From Mesorhizobium loti CJ3sym (GTDB lineage Bacteria > Pseudomonadota > Alphaproteobacteria > Rhizobiales > Rhizobiaceae), in contig NZ_AXAL01000028.1 in the NCBI RefSeq assembly GCF_000472785.1, forward strand, positions 32,634 through 96,633: a stretch of 64,000 nucleotides of DNA. Reading direction: 5' to 3'. The notes beneath the pieces are model-generated. The model saw only the letters and a list, made by a program, of their open reading frames with translations, did no database searches and was not told the origin of the DNA. The translations under genes were made by a program, and so were the position numbers. Shown here piece after piece: positions 41,366-50,976 of this stretch. How positions within the stretch are numbered: the stretch's first letter is position 1; each line of letters begins with the position of its first letter.

Positions 41366-42214
41366 ATGCTGCGAAACTCCCCTCCCGGCACCGCCGACAT
41401 CGGCGCGCTCGAACGCAAGGCAACGCAGTTGCGGCGCCACATGCTGACCATGGCGCGCGGCCAGGGCCAGGGCTATATCGGCCAGGGCCTCGGCATCGCC
41501 GACACGCTTGCCGCGCTCTATTTCCACGAACTGCGCTACGACCCGCACAATCTGGCGTGGCCAGACCGCGACCGTTTCCTGCTCTCGACCGGGCACTATT
41601 CGATCGCGCTGTGGGCAGCGCTCGCCGAAGCCGGCATCCTTCCCGTCGAAGAGCTCGTCACCTATGGCGCCGACAACAGCCGGCTGGAAATGTCGACGCT
41701 CGACACCACGCCCGGCGTCGAAATGATCGGCGGCTCGCTCGGCCATGGGCTGGGGCAAGGTGTCGGCCAGGCGCTGGGCTTGCGCGTTGACAAATCCGAC
41801 GCACGCGTCTTCGTCGAGCTTTCCGACGGCGAGATGCAGGAAGGCTCGACCTGGGAAGCGGCGATGTCGGCCAGCCATTTCAAACTCGACGGGCTGGTGG
41901 CGCTGATCGATTGCAACGGCATCCAGGCCGACGGCCCTGTCGTGCTCGACATGGAACCTGTTTCCGACAAATGGCGTGCCTTCGGCTGGCAGACATCGGA
42001 GATCGACGGCAATGACATGACCGCGATCGTCGGCGCGCTGGCGGCCGCAAGGAACCGCAACGGCAAGCCGAAGGCGATCGTGCTGCGCACGCTGCCCGGC
42101 AAGGGCGTGCCGCGCATCGAGACCTCCGAGAAGTCGCACTTCTTCCGTATCGATGTGGCGCTATGGGACGGCATCATTGCCGAGTTCGAGAAGACCGTGG
42201 GAGCAGCCCAATGA
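41366..42214 (+). CDS. Transketolase, N-terminal (ThDP-binding) subunit
   Basis: Protein of 282 residues matching the first third of transketolase. GHYSIALWAALAEAG follows the substrate region near residue 74, and GGSLGHGLGQGVG near 125 binds diphosphate. The ThDP motif ELSDGEMQEGSTWEA near 152 ends in DCNGIQADG. It is separated from the C-terminal subunit gene by an ATGA overlap. Split transketolases acting on non-canonical ketoses or their phosphates are known, for example the apulose-4-phosphate (AptAB) and sulfo-sugar (SqwGH) types. Confidence 0.92.
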   Translation: MLRNSPPGTADIGALERKATQLRRHMLTMARGQGQGYIGQGLGIADTLAALYFHELRYDPHNLAWPDRDRFLLSTGHYSIALWAALAEAGILPVEELVTYGADNSRLEMSTLDTTPGVEMIGGSLGHGLGQGVGQALGLRVDKSDARVFVELSDGEMQEGSTWEAAMSASHFKLDGLVALIDCNGIQADGPVVLDMEPVSDKWRAFGWQTSEIDGNDMTAIVGALAAARNRNGKPKAIVLRTLPGKGVPRIETSEKSHFFRIDVALWDGIIAEFEKTVGAAQ

Positions 42215-43200
42215 GCAGCTTGGCGACGGAGGCCGGCCGCACGCTGGCCATGGGCCAGGACGAAGCGGTCGGCGGCGGTCGGCAAAGTGTCGAGGCGCCC
42301 TTCGGCAAGTCGCTGGCGCGGCTTGGCCAGAGCCGCCCCGACATTGTAGGGCTGACCGCCGATCTCGGCAAATACACCGACATATTGCCGTTCCGCGATG
42401 CCTTTCCAGACCGCTTCTTCAATGTCGGCATGGCCGAGCAGAATCTGGTCGCGGTTGCCGCCGGGATGGCGCGCACCGGCAAGATGCCATTCGCCACCAC
42501 CTATGGCGTGTTCGCGACGCGGCGCGCCTATGACTTCGTCGCCATCGCACTCGCCCACTCCAACCTCAACGTCAAGATCGTCGCCGGCCTCCCGGGTCTG
42601 ACGACCGGCTATGGCGGCACGCACCAGGCGATCGAAGATCTGGCGCTGATGCGCATGATCCCCGGCCTGACCATCATCGACCCCTGTGACGCCACCGAGA
42701 TCGAGGCGGCAACCGAAGCGATCGCGGAGCATCGGGGGCCGGTGTATATGCGCCTCTTGCGCGGCAGCGTGCCTGTCGTGTTCGAACCCGGCTATCGCTT
42801 CGAGATCGGCAAGGCGCGTCGGCTCCGCGAGGGTTCGGATATCGGCATCATCTCTACCGGGTTCATGACCGAGCGAGCACTGGATTCGGCGGATGCCTTG
42901 CGCAAACAAGGCATCTCCACTGGCGTGCTGCATGTGCCGACGATCAAGCCGTTCGATGCCAAGGCGGTGGCCGAATTTGCCAACTCAGTTGGCCGTATCG
43001 TCACGGCGGAAAACCATGTCGTGGTGGGTGGTTTGGCGAGCCTGGTCGTCGAGGCCTTGTTCGATGCCGGCATCGCGAAGACAGTGACACGCATCGGCCT
43101 CCCCGACCACTATATCGAATGCGGCGCGGTGCCGACCTTGCAGGCGAAATACGGCCTGACCACCGAGGCCGTCATCGCGACGATCGTTGCGCTGAGTTAG
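42211..43200 (+). CDS. Transketolase, C-terminal subunit
   Basis: Pyrimidine-binding and C-terminal domains of transketolase, 329 residues. The catalytic Glu is in NVGMAEQNLVAVAAGMA near residue 77. The segment TTYGVFATRRAYDFV and the C-terminal STGFMTERALDSADAL follow. ATG 42211 overlaps the stop of the N-terminal subunit. It presumably forms an alpha2beta2 enzyme with it. The physiological donor and acceptor cannot be read; no sugar kinase is encoded nearby. Confidence 0.92.
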   Translation: MSSLATEAGRTLAMGQDEAVGGGRQSVEAPFGKSLARLGQSRPDIVGLTADLGKYTDILPFRDAFPDRFFNVGMAEQNLVAVAAGMARTGKMPFATTYGVFATRRAYDFVAIALAHSNLNVKIVAGLPGLTTGYGGTHQAIEDLALMRMIPGLTIIDPCDATEIEAATEAIAEHRGPVYMRLLRGSVPVVFEPGYRFEIGKARRLREGSDIGIISTGFMTERALDSADALRKQGISTGVLHVPTIKPFDAKAVAEFANSVGRIVTAENHVVVGGLASLVVEALFDAGIAKTVTRIGLPDHYIECGAVPTLQAKYGLTTEAVIATIVALS

Positions 43201-43208
43201 GGTTCCGC

Positions 43209-44378
43209 ATGAAGATCACCGAGATCGAGACCTTTGCCGTCGGCGCCGGCTGGAAGAACTGGCTGTTCGTCAAGGTCCATACCGACAGCGGCATCCACGG
43301 CATCGGCGAAGGCACGCTGAACGGCTTCATCAGGACCACGGAAGCCGGCGTGCATGAGCTCAAGCACCTCGCCATCGGCCAGGATCCGCGCCGCATCAAT
43401 GCGCTGGCCAAGCGCATGCTGGACAGCGTCTCACTCGATGGCGGCCACATCCACCGCACGGTCATCGCGGCCATCGAGGTCGCCTGCTGGGACATTCTGG
43501 GCAAAAGCCTCGGCGTGCCGATCCATCAGTTGCTGGGTGGTAAGGTGCGCGACAGCGTGCTCGGCTACGCCAATGGCTGGTACCGCACCGAGCGCACGCC
43601 GGAAGCCTTTCTGGAGGCCGCGAAGGTTGTGATGGCCAAAGGTTTCAAGGCGTTCAAGCTCGACCCGTTCGGCACCGCCCAAGGTTTTATCTCGCGCGAG
43701 GAACTGGACCTGTCCTACGCGATCTGCCGAAAGTTGCGTGACGACCTGCCCGGGGACACGCTGATCCTGATCGACGTGCACGCCCGTTTCACCGAGATCG
43801 CAGCGCTGCAGGCGGCGCAGAAATTCGCCGACCTCGACATCTACTGGTGGGAGGAGCCGACCTCGCGCGACCGGCAGGAGACCGTGCACGAGGTGGCGCA
43901 TCGCTCGCCTATCCCGGTGGCGACCGGCGAGATGTACGACACGGTCGGCCAGTTCTACTCGTTGGCCGCCGGCGGCGGCGTCAACATCTTCCAGCCCGAG
44001 CCGATGTCGCTCGGCGGCATTGCGCCGTCGATGCAGGTGGCCAATCTGGCGTTTGCCCATGGCAGCCACATCGCACCGCACCAGAGTGGTGGACCGGTGG
44101 CGACGGCGGTCTGCCTGCAGCTTGCAGCGGCGGTGCCGAACTTCCTCATCCAAGAGCATTTCGACGCCTTCAACGACCCATGGACACGTGATCTCGTCAC
44201 CTGGCATCCGACGGTCAATCCGGACAACGGTCATCTGTCACTGCCGGACGCGCCCGGGCTCGGCATCGATCTCAACATCGATGCGATTAGGGATCATCCC
44301 TACGATCCCAACGCCTATCTCAACGTCCACGCCGAAGGATGGGAGAAGCGACTTGGGCGGCGGGAGCAGAAGCCCTGA
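43209..44378 (+). CDS. Galactonate-dehydratase-like enolase-superfamily enzyme
   Basis: Protein of 389 residues close in length and motifs to DgoD. KAFKLDPFG near 150, IDVHARF (metal ligand Asp and a His, as in DFHGR), WWEEPTS, VATGEMYD and HGSHIAPHQSGG (catalytic His) are in order. It probably dehydrates a D-aldonic acid. The gene follows the transketolase pair by eight bases and closes the operon. It is convergent with the LacI gene, whose stop begins at the very next base. Confidence 0.88.
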   Translation: MKITEIETFAVGAGWKNWLFVKVHTDSGIHGIGEGTLNGFIRTTEAGVHELKHLAIGQDPRRINALAKRMLDSVSLDGGHIHRTVIAAIEVACWDILGKSLGVPIHQLLGGKVRDSVLGYANGWYRTERTPEAFLEAAKVVMAKGFKAFKLDPFGTAQGFISREELDLSYAICRKLRDDLPGDTLILIDVHARFTEIAALQAAQKFADLDIYWWEEPTSRDRQETVHEVAHRSPIPVATGEMYDTVGQFYSLAAGGGVNIFQPEPMSLGGIAPSMQVANLAFAHGSHIAPHQSGGPVATAVCLQLAAAVPNFLIQEHFDAFNDPWTRDLVTWHPTVNPDNGHLSLPDAPGLGIDLNIDAIRDHPYDPNAYLNVHAEGWEKRLGRREQKP

Positions 44379-45410
44379 TCACGCACTCTCCCGGTCGACG
44401 ATTTCGAAGCCGAGGCTGGTGATGGTCGGCACCTTGGTGTCGCCGCCGAGCCTTGCCAGCAATTGCCGCACCGCGCGCCGACCCATTTCATAGCGATTGA
44501 CCTTGACCGTGGTCAGCGGCGGATAGAGCTGTGCGGCGAGGTCGATGTCGCCATAGCCGGCAATCGCGATCCTGCCCGGCACTGCCCAGCGTCGGCGGTG
44601 GCATTCCTGCACGGCGCCGACGGCCAGCGTGTCGCTGGAAAAGAAGATGGCGTCGATATCCTTGTGCCTCGAGGTCAGCGTCACCAGCGCCTCGGCGCCA
44701 CCTTGCGCGGTGATCGGCACCTCGACCTCCATGTCGGCATGGTTCTTGATGCCGAGTTCGGTGAGGGCCGCGTGATAGCCGGTGCGCCGCTGCTGCAAGC
44801 GGTCATTGCCGTGGATCGGCGTCGAGACGAAGCCGATGCGCTTGTAGCCCTTGGCGGCCAGATGCATGGTCATGGCATAGGCGGTCTCGAAGTTGGAGAC
44901 GCCGACTACCATGTCGATCGGCTTGCGGCCCTTGATTTCGGATATTTCGACCACCGGCGCGCCGCTGTTCTTCAAAAGCGCTCGCGCCGTCTCGCTTTGC
45001 ACGAAGCTCTGCAGGATCATGCCGACCGGACGCCAGCCGAGCAGGTTGCGGATGGCTTTCTCCTCGGCTTCCTGCGTGAACTCGCCCTGCACCAGCAGCA
45101 TCGAATAGCCGCTCTCATGGCATTCGTCGGACATGCCTTGCACCTGTTCGGCGATGCCCGAATTGATCAGCGGCGGCACCACCGTGCCGATCATGCGGCC
45201 ATTGCCGCGCATGCTGGAAGCCAGCCGATTGGGCACGAAACCGGCCTGCTCGATGGCCTCGAGCACCTTGGCCCGTGTCTCCGGCGAGACCATGTCGGGA
45301 TTGGACAGCGCGCGCGACACCGTCATCGGCGCCACGCCGACGCGCTTGGCGATCTCGCGGACGCCAAGGCGTTGCGGCTTCTTCTCGCCCGCCGGCGGCT
45401 TGTCGGTCAT
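44379..45410 (-). CDS. LacI-family regulator (GntR/gluconate-repressor-like)
   Basis: Regulator of 343 residues. The helix-turn-helix is near 14-35 (GVREIAKRVGVAPMTVSRAL), the hinge helix with RLASSMRG near 60, and a sugar-acid-binding domain similar to those of gluconate-type LacI proteins follows. ATG 45410 is chosen; an upstream in-frame ATG adds residues with no domain. It is the likely reader of TGGTACCGGTATCA, since all three copies lie near catabolic genes of this region and the motif has the LacI-type CCGG/CG centre. The gene itself has no such site in its promoter. Confidence 0.9.
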   Translation of the reverse strand: MTDKPPAGEKKPQRLGVREIAKRVGVAPMTVSRALSNPDMVSPETRAKVLEAIEQAGFVPNRLASSMRGNGRMIGTVVPPLINSGIAEQVQGMSDECHESGYSMLLVQGEFTQEAEEKAIRNLLGWRPVGMILQSFVQSETARALLKNSGAPVVEISEIKGRKPIDMVVGVSNFETAYAMTMHLAAKGYKRIGFVSTPIHGNDRLQQRRTGYHAALTELGIKNHADMEVEVPITAQGGAEALVTLTSRHKDIDAIFFSSDTLAVGAVQECHRRRWAVPGRIAIAGYGDIDLAAQLYPPLTTVKVNRYEMGRRAVRQLLARLGGDTKVPTITSLGFEIVDRESA

Positions 45411-45551
45411 CACCCTGCTCCGAGAGAACGCGATCCGGCAAAGCAATGTTCTGCAGACCGTGTCGTAAGCGCCATTCATAGCGGTTGCGGCCGAGGCTTT
45501 CCAGCTACGTGCCCCGGCTATGCACCGCCGGGAAATTTCCTCGTTGACAAG

Positions 45552-45565
45552 TTATAATATTATAA
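45552..45565. promoter_or_regulatory. Perfect palindrome TTATAATATTATAA before the permease-first transporter operon
   Basis: A 14-bp perfect palindrome that contains the TTATAAT core of the shared 13-mer and resembles its right end only loosely. It lies between the divergent LacI gene (start 45410) and the permease gene (start 45656). It may be a weaker or full-palindrome version of the GntR site. Confidence 0.45.
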
Positions 45566-45655
45566 TCTTAATGGTTGCGAGGAGCGTGCCAGGGTTGGCG
45601 CGGGTGCATGTGCCGGCCGCAAGAGCTGGCAACAGGCGCCGTCAGGGAGGTCAGG

Positions 45656-46666
45656 ATGAACAGCGCGGCCGAGGTGAGCTCGCCGCCGCGGGACGCGCAA
45701 TCGTTCCGACGGCGATTGATCGGCTTCATCGCCGTTGGCGAAGTCGGCGTGCTGGCAGCGATGGCCTTGCTGGTCGCCTTCTTCTGGCTGCTTGAGCCGG
45801 CCTTCCTGTCGGAGCGCAACATCCGCGCCATTCTCAACGTCGTGTCGTTTGTCGGCATCATCGCCATTGGCCAGACCATCCTGCTAGTCGCCGGCGAGTT
45901 CGACCTGTCGGTTGGCTCGGTCGCCGGCCTGTCCGCCGTGGTCGCCGGCAAGCTGATGACGGCGGCGGCCTTGCCGGTGACAGCAGCCATTCTCGGCGGC
46001 ATCGGCGTCGGCGCCCTGATCGGTCTCCTCAACGGGCTGATCGTCGTCCGGCTCGGCATTCCTGCGTTTATCCAGACGCTCGGCATGCTGTTCATCGGCC
46101 AAGGGCTGATCCAGGTGGTGACGGGTGGCTATCCGGTCTACCCACTGCCGGATGCGATCAATGATATTGGCGGCACCGATCTCGTCTTCGGTCTCGGTTG
46201 GAGCTTTGCCTTCTTCATCATCGCCGCCATCATTGCCGACTTCGTGCTGCGGCGCACAGTGCTTGGGCGCAACATGTATGCCACCGGCGGCAACAAGGAG
46301 GTGGCGCACCTCGTCGGCATCAACACCAATGCCTACAAGATCGGCGCCTTCATCACCGTCGGCGCGCTGTCGGCGATCGCCGGCATGTTCGTCATGGCCG
46401 ACCTCGGCAGCGGCGGCACCTCGATCGGCAGCGGCTGGGAACTGACCGTCATCGCCGGTGTCGTTGTCGGCGGTGTCAGCCTGTTCGGCGGCGCCGGCAC
46501 GGTGGCCGGCGGCGTCGTCGGCATCCTTTTGCTGAAAATCGTGCAGAGCGGCCTCGTCGTCATCGGCGTCAACTCCAACTGGCAGCAGATCGCGGTCGGC
46601 GTGATCATGGTGATGGCCGTCGGCCTCGACATCGTGCGCCGCCGCTACTTCATCGCCGGGGCCTGA
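45656..46666 (+). CDS. Sugar ABC transporter permease (CUT2)
   Basis: RbsC-type permease of 336 residues with VAGEFDLSVGSVAGL near 82-96 and VVGGVSLFGGAGTVAGG near 275. AGGGAGG precedes ATG 45656; a longer in-frame start is rejected. The operon order permease, binding protein, ATPase, SDR differs from the usual binding-protein-first order. Confidence 0.9.
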   Translation: MNSAAEVSSPPRDAQSFRRRLIGFIAVGEVGVLAAMALLVAFFWLLEPAFLSERNIRAILNVVSFVGIIAIGQTILLVAGEFDLSVGSVAGLSAVVAGKLMTAAALPVTAAILGGIGVGALIGLLNGLIVVRLGIPAFIQTLGMLFIGQGLIQVVTGGYPVYPLPDAINDIGGTDLVFGLGWSFAFFIIAAIIADFVLRRTVLGRNMYATGGNKEVAHLVGINTNAYKIGAFITVGALSAIAGMFVMADLGSGGTSIGSGWELTVIAGVVVGGVSLFGGAGTVAGGVVGILLLKIVQSGLVVIGVNSNWQQIAVGVIMVMAVGLDIVRRRYFIAGA

Positions 46667-46728
46667 GACTCGCGAGAGAACAGTGATATTGCGCCGGCAA
46701 AAAGCCGGCGAACCAAGGGAGGTAAGGC

Positions 46729-47703
46729 ATGAAAATCCATTTGAAAACGCGGCTGATCCGCTCCGCGTTGGCGGCGGCGGTGGTTGCAACATCGCTGGGC
46801 TCGGTTGGTCTTGCCAAGGCCGCCGACATTCACCTGCTCTGGGTGCAGGCCATGAAAGATCATCCCGTGCACCGGCTGATGCAGGCTGGCTTCCTCAACA
46901 AATGCAAGGAGCTTGGCTACACCTGCGAAGTCGTCGGCGACCCGAGTGCGACCAACTGGGATATTCCGGCGACGTTGCCCTTGGCTGAGGCCGCCCTTGC
47001 CCGCACCAAATATGACGCCATCGGTGTCTATGGGGTCGATCCAGCGATCTTTTCCTACATCACCAAGCTGGCTAAGGAAGGCTTCCCGATCGTTACCTGG
47101 CATGTCCTGCCGCCGGAAGGCACCGTCAAGGGCTTGAAGGCGGCGACGGGCGAAAACATTGCCGAAGTCGGCGCCAATGCCGCGATCGCCATCGGAGACA
47201 AACTGGGCGGCAAGGGCACGGTAGCGCTGACGCAGGGCGCCTCCAACGACACCGAGAACGCCATGTCGGACGCTTTCCGCAAGACCATCGCGGCGAAGTA
47301 CCCCGGCATCAAGGTGCTCGACACGCAGATGGAGGGTTTTGAGCCTTCGGCGGCGGAAGCCAAGGCGGTGGCCATCCTGCAGGGCAATCCTGACGTGACC
47401 GCCGCCTTCGGCACGACCGGCAACAGTATCCAGACCTGGTCGGGTGCGGCGCGCAAGGCCGGACGCGACGTCGTCATCATCGGCATGGATTACATCAGGC
47501 AGAACCTCGATCTGGTGAAGTCCGGCGCCGCCTACGGCATCGTTGCGCAGCCGCTCTATGAAGAGAGCGCCAAGGTTGCCGAACTGCTGGGTGATCTCGC
47601 CCAGGGCAAGACCGTGCCCTACAGCAATCCGTTGCCGGCCAAGGTGATAACCGCCGCCGATCTTGCGCCCTACTACAAGATGCTCGACGGCGCCGGACAG
47701 TAA
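46729..47703 (+). CDS. Periplasmic sugar-binding protein
   Basis: Type I periplasmic binding protein of 324 residues. The signal peptide covers about 1-31 (cleavage near AKA), and the mature protein begins ADIHLLWVQAMKDHPVHRLM. GDPSATNWD near 65 and FGTTGNSIQTW near 226 line the ligand cleft in homologs. It is encoded between permease and ATPase genes. The ligand is unknown. Confidence 0.9.
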   Translation: MKIHLKTRLIRSALAAAVVATSLGSVGLAKAADIHLLWVQAMKDHPVHRLMQAGFLNKCKELGYTCEVVGDPSATNWDIPATLPLAEAALARTKYDAIGVYGVDPAIFSYITKLAKEGFPIVTWHVLPPEGTVKGLKAATGENIAEVGANAAIAIGDKLGGKGTVALTQGASNDTENAMSDAFRKTIAAKYPGIKVLDTQMEGFEPSAAEAKAVAILQGNPDVTAAFGTTGNSIQTWSGAARKAGRDVVIIGMDYIRQNLDLVKSGAAYGIVAQPLYEESAKVAELLGDLAQGKTVPYSNPLPAKVITAADLAPYYKMLDGAGQ

Positions 47704-47713
47704 CGACCGCACT

Positions 47714-47740
47714 GCCGGGTCCGCGTCCCGCTGGCCCGGC
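47714..47740 (+). other. Stem-loop between binding-protein and ATPase genes
   Basis: GCCGGG (47714-47719) pairs with CCCGGC (47735-47740). No T-run follows. As after the binding-protein gene at 5635, it may stabilise the upstream message. Confidence 0.35.
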
Positions 47741-47759
47741 TCCTTTCCAAGGGATCATC

Positions 47760-49322
47760 GTGTCCGACATCACTCGACAGACGCTGTTTTCGGCCACCGC
47801 AATCGTCAAGAATTTTGGCGGCGTGCAGGCGTTGCGCGGCGTCGACTTCGATGTGATCCCGGGCGAGATCCACGCTTTGCTGGGCCAAAATGGCGCCGGT
47901 AAGTCGACGCTGGTCAAAATCCTCAATGGCGTGCATCCGGCCGGCTCCCACACCGGCACGATCCAGCTCGACGGCCAGTCCGTCAGTTTCGCCTCCCCCG
48001 CCGATGCGCGGTCGAGCGGCGTTGGTTACGTGCCGCAGGAAATCGAGGTGCTCGAACAGCTTTCGGTCGCCGAGAATGTCTTCGCCGGCCGCACCGGGCT
48101 GGGCGCCGGCATGCTGGTGTACCAACGGAAACTCGAGCAGCGCGCCGGCGAGATCTTTGCCGACCTCGGCATCGACATCAATCCCAGGGCCTATGTCGCG
48201 TCGCTGACCTCGGCGCAGCGCCATCTGGTGATGATCGCGCGTGCCATCGTCATGAAGCCTCGCGTCCTGATGCTGGACGAGCCAACCGCCTCGCTTTCCG
48301 GAACCGAGGTCGATGCACTGTTCAGCGTGCTGCGCCGACTCAAGGCGCAAGGCGTGGCGATGATCTACATCACCCACCGCTTGCCCGAAGTACTCGCCAT
48401 CTGCGACCGTGCCACCGTGCTGCGTGACGGGCAGGTGGCGGTGCGCATCGCGCGCGAGGACTTCGATGCCGAGACCTTCATCTTCTCGATGTCGGGCCAG
48501 AGGTTGCAGCGGCTGTTTCCGGAACACGCGGCACCTGTCGGCACGCCAACCGCACTGGACGTTCGCCATCTCACTGTCGCTGGTCACAGCGGCGCAGTCC
48601 ATGGCGCAAATGACATCAGCCTTTCCGTGGCTGCTGGCGAAATCGTCGGACTGGCGGGCCTGCTTGGCTCCGGCCGCAGCGAGATCCTGCATGGCATCTA
48701 TGGCCGTGTGCCAGCCGAGGGCGCAATCCGCGTCAATGGTCAAAGCGTAGCGGTCAGGTCGCCAGCCGATGCTCGCGCGGCCGGCATCGCGTTGCTGACC
48801 GAGGACCGCAAACGCGACGGCCTGCTGTTCAACCTGCCGGTCGGCGCCAACATCACCATCGGCAATCTTGCGCCCTTGTCGCGGCACGGCATGGTGCGCG
48901 GCTGGCTGGAGCGCAGCTCGATCCTCGCCGCCATGCGCGCGCTCAACGTCAAGGCATCGTCGCCGCAGGCCGCGGTAACCCATCTGTCGGGCGGCAACCA
49001 ACAGAAGCTGCTGTTTGCCCGCGTGCTGATGCGGGCGCCGAAAGTGCTGCTGCTCGACGAACCGACCAAGGGCGTCGACGCGGCAACCCGGCACGAAATC
49101 TACCGGCTCGTCGTCGAACTCGCCGAGAAAGGCGTGGCCTTGCTCATCGTCGCGTCGGAACTCGAAGAACTGATCGGCCTCTGCGACCGTTGCCTCGTCG
49201 TCGCCGATGGCCGCATCGTCGACGAATTCAACCGTGGCGAAGGCGGCGAGGATCGCGTGCTGCGCTCGGTGACATCAGCGCAGGCGGAACGCCACGCAAT
49301 GGCTGCACAGGCCTCGTCATGA
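47760..49322 (+). CDS. Sugar ABC transporter ATPase, two-domain
   Basis: RbsA-type ATPase of 520 residues. Domain 1 has Walker A GQNGAGKST near 41 and Walker B LMLDEPTASLSG, with a degenerate signature LTSAQRH. Domain 2 has LSGGNQQKLLFARVL near 410 and LLLDEPTKGVD. GTG 47760 is the start, with AAGGGA upstream. The stop overlaps the SDR start in ATGA. Confidence 0.92.
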   Translation: MSDITRQTLFSATAIVKNFGGVQALRGVDFDVIPGEIHALLGQNGAGKSTLVKILNGVHPAGSHTGTIQLDGQSVSFASPADARSSGVGYVPQEIEVLEQLSVAENVFAGRTGLGAGMLVYQRKLEQRAGEIFADLGIDINPRAYVASLTSAQRHLVMIARAIVMKPRVLMLDEPTASLSGTEVDALFSVLRRLKAQGVAMIYITHRLPEVLAICDRATVLRDGQVAVRIAREDFDAETFIFSMSGQRLQRLFPEHAAPVGTPTALDVRHLTVAGHSGAVHGANDISLSVAAGEIVGLAGLLGSGRSEILHGIYGRVPAEGAIRVNGQSVAVRSPADARAAGIALLTEDRKRDGLLFNLPVGANITIGNLAPLSRHGMVRGWLERSSILAAMRALNVKASSPQAAVTHLSGGNQQKLLFARVLMRAPKVLLLDEPTKGVDAATRHEIYRLVVELAEKGVALLIVASELEELIGLCDRCLVVADGRIVDEFNRGEGGEDRVLRSVTSAQAERHAMAAQASS

Positions 49323-50080
49323 TGTTCGCCGGCAAACGTATTTTTATCACGGGAGCCGCGACGGGCATCGGCCGGGCGACAGCGGAGTACCTTGCCGCCG
49401 AGGGAGCCAGGGTGTTCGGCGCCGGGCTGGACGGCAAAGAGGGAAAGATCCTCGCCGGGCGGTACGGCGAAAACCAGTTGATCTTCCGCGAGAGCGATCT
49501 CACCGTCGAAGCCGACGTCCAGGCGGCCATAGCCGCCGCGACAGAGCGCTTTGGCGGCCTCGACGCGGTCGTCAACTGCGCCGGCATTTACCCCACCGGC
49601 AAGCGGCTTGAAGAGGTTTCCGACGAGGACTGGGAAGGAACGATCGCCGTCAATCTGACGGCTATTTTCCGCGTCTGTCGGGCGACCTTGCCGCTGCTGC
49701 GCGCGGCCGGGGGCGGCTCTATCGTCAACATCGCTTCCGTCCATGCCGACGCCACGGTCCCGGGCGTGCCCGCCTACGCTGCTACGAAGGCTGCGGTTGT
49801 CGGCCTGTCGCGGCAGATGGCGCTCGACTATGCCGTCGACCGCATCCGCGTCAACGCCGTGCTGGTCGGCTCGGTCGCCACCCGGATGACGCTGGACGGG
49901 CTGGAAGCGGCCGGCGGCGCCGAAGCGCTGGGCCTGTCCTTCGAGCCCAACCGGATCGCCCGCATCGCCAACCCCTCGGAGATCGCTAGCGCCATCGGCT
50001 TCCTGATCTCGGATGCCTCGTCCTTCGTCACCGGCAGCGCCATGCAAGTGGATGGTGGCTTGTTGGCGCGGCTGCTTTAA
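49319..50080 (+). CDS. SDR-family oxidoreductase coupled to the transporter
   Basis: Short-chain dehydrogenase of 253 residues. TGAATGIGRA at residues 11-20 is the cofactor motif, NCAGIYP near 88 the structural Asn, and ASVHAD with YAATK near 152-156 the Ser-Tyr-Lys active site. Its ATG overlaps the ATPase stop, so it is made with the transporter and probably oxidises the imported sugar or polyol. It ends convergent with the epimerase gene, overlapping it by four bases. Confidence 0.9.
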   Translation: MMFAGKRIFITGAATGIGRATAEYLAAEGARVFGAGLDGKEGKILAGRYGENQLIFRESDLTVEADVQAAIAAATERFGGLDAVVNCAGIYPTGKRLEEVSDEDWEGTIAVNLTAIFRVCRATLPLLRAAGGGSIVNIASVHADATVPGVPAYAATKAAVVGLSRQMALDYAVDRIRVNAVLVGSVATRMTLDGLEAAGGAEALGLSFEPNRIARIANPSEIASAIGFLISDASSFVTGSAMQVDGGLLARLL

Positions 50081-50976
50081 AGTTCAAGCGCAAAAGGCAT
50101 GAACGAGACGGTGCCGGCGGCACTTTCGCCTGGAGCCAGCACGATCACCCCCTCTTGCGGATCGTCCCATCCGCCTCGGTTGAACGCACCTGAGGCATTG
50201 GTTTGCGGCTCGACACAGAAGTATGGTTTGGTGGGATCGGCATAGAGCATCAAGTGCTTGAAGACGGGATCGGCCTTGATGCGCAGGCCTGCGCCGCGTG
50301 CTGGAAAGCGGATGGTCGCCTCGCCGCCCCACCCGCCATAATCATTGTTGCGCCAGCCGCCCGGCAAGGGTCGATCCCCGGCGAAGTCCAGTTCAGTCGG
50401 AAGCGTGATCGAATCGCCCGAGAGGCCGTCAGGCTCTTCAAGATAGAAGTGTCTGGCACAGAACTGCAGCGTCACATCCGGATCGCGGTCGAACCAGGGA
50501 TGCAGGCCAAAGCCGAACGGCATGGCGACCGGCCCGATGTTGATCAGTGTCATGGTCACGCTGAGGCCCTCCTCGAAAACCACGAAGGTCTGCGTCGCGC
50601 GGTAGGAATAGGGCTCGTCTCCGCCAGCGATATCCAGTGACAGTGTCGCGCTGGCGGCTCCCGCCTCAGTCACAGTCCACGCGTGTTGCCAGCCGCTGCC
50701 GTGCACGTTGAATTTCTCGGGCGGATTGTTGGGCAGGACCCCCCAACGTTTTGCCGCGAAGTCGAACACGTTGCCGGCGATGCGGTTGGCGTAGGGCGTC
50801 ATCGGGAACATGGCGACGCCCAGCACATTGCCGGCTCTGCGATTTTCGTCCGAGAGCCGGCGCATGAGATCGACGCCGCCCCAGCGCAGCGAACTGACGC
50901 TGCCGCCGATCTGCGGCACCAGCCCGACCTCAAACGCTCCGGCCTTCAGTATCACCGGTTCAGAAATTGCGCCCAT
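50077..50976 (-). CDS. Aldose 1-epimerase (galactose mutarotase family)
   Basis: Mutarotase-fold protein of 299 residues. MTPYANRIAGN near 62-72 carries the conserved Asn-Arg, VHGSGWQHAW near 95 the first His, FGLHPWFDRD near 165 the catalytic His, and FCVEPQTN near 259 the Glu. It interconverts anomers of an aldose. ATG 50976 overlaps the end of the preceding gene by 17 bases. It is the last gene of a three-gene minus-strand operon with two SDR-like genes. Confidence 0.9.
   Translation of the reverse strand: MGAISEPVILKAGAFEVGLVPQIGGSVSSLRWGGVDLMRRLSDENRRAGNVLGVAMFPMTPYANRIAGNVFDFAAKRWGVLPNNPPEKFNVHGSGWQHAWTVTEAGAASATLSLDIAGGDEPYSYRATQTFVVFEEGLSVTMTLINIGPVAMPFGFGLHPWFDRDPDVTLQFCARHFYLEEPDGLSGDSITLPTELDFAGDRPLPGGWRNNDYGGWGGEATIRFPARGAGLRIKADPVFKHLMLYADPTKPYFCVEPQTNASGAFNRGGWDDPQEGVIVLAPGESAAGTVSFMPFALEL

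Noticed and set aside
45544..45566. TTGACA followed by TATAAT as a promoter for the permease-first operon
   Set aside because: The two candidate TATAAT hexamers lie only 3 and 11 bp from TTGACA, so the spacing is wrong for sigma70. The palindrome is better read as an operator.
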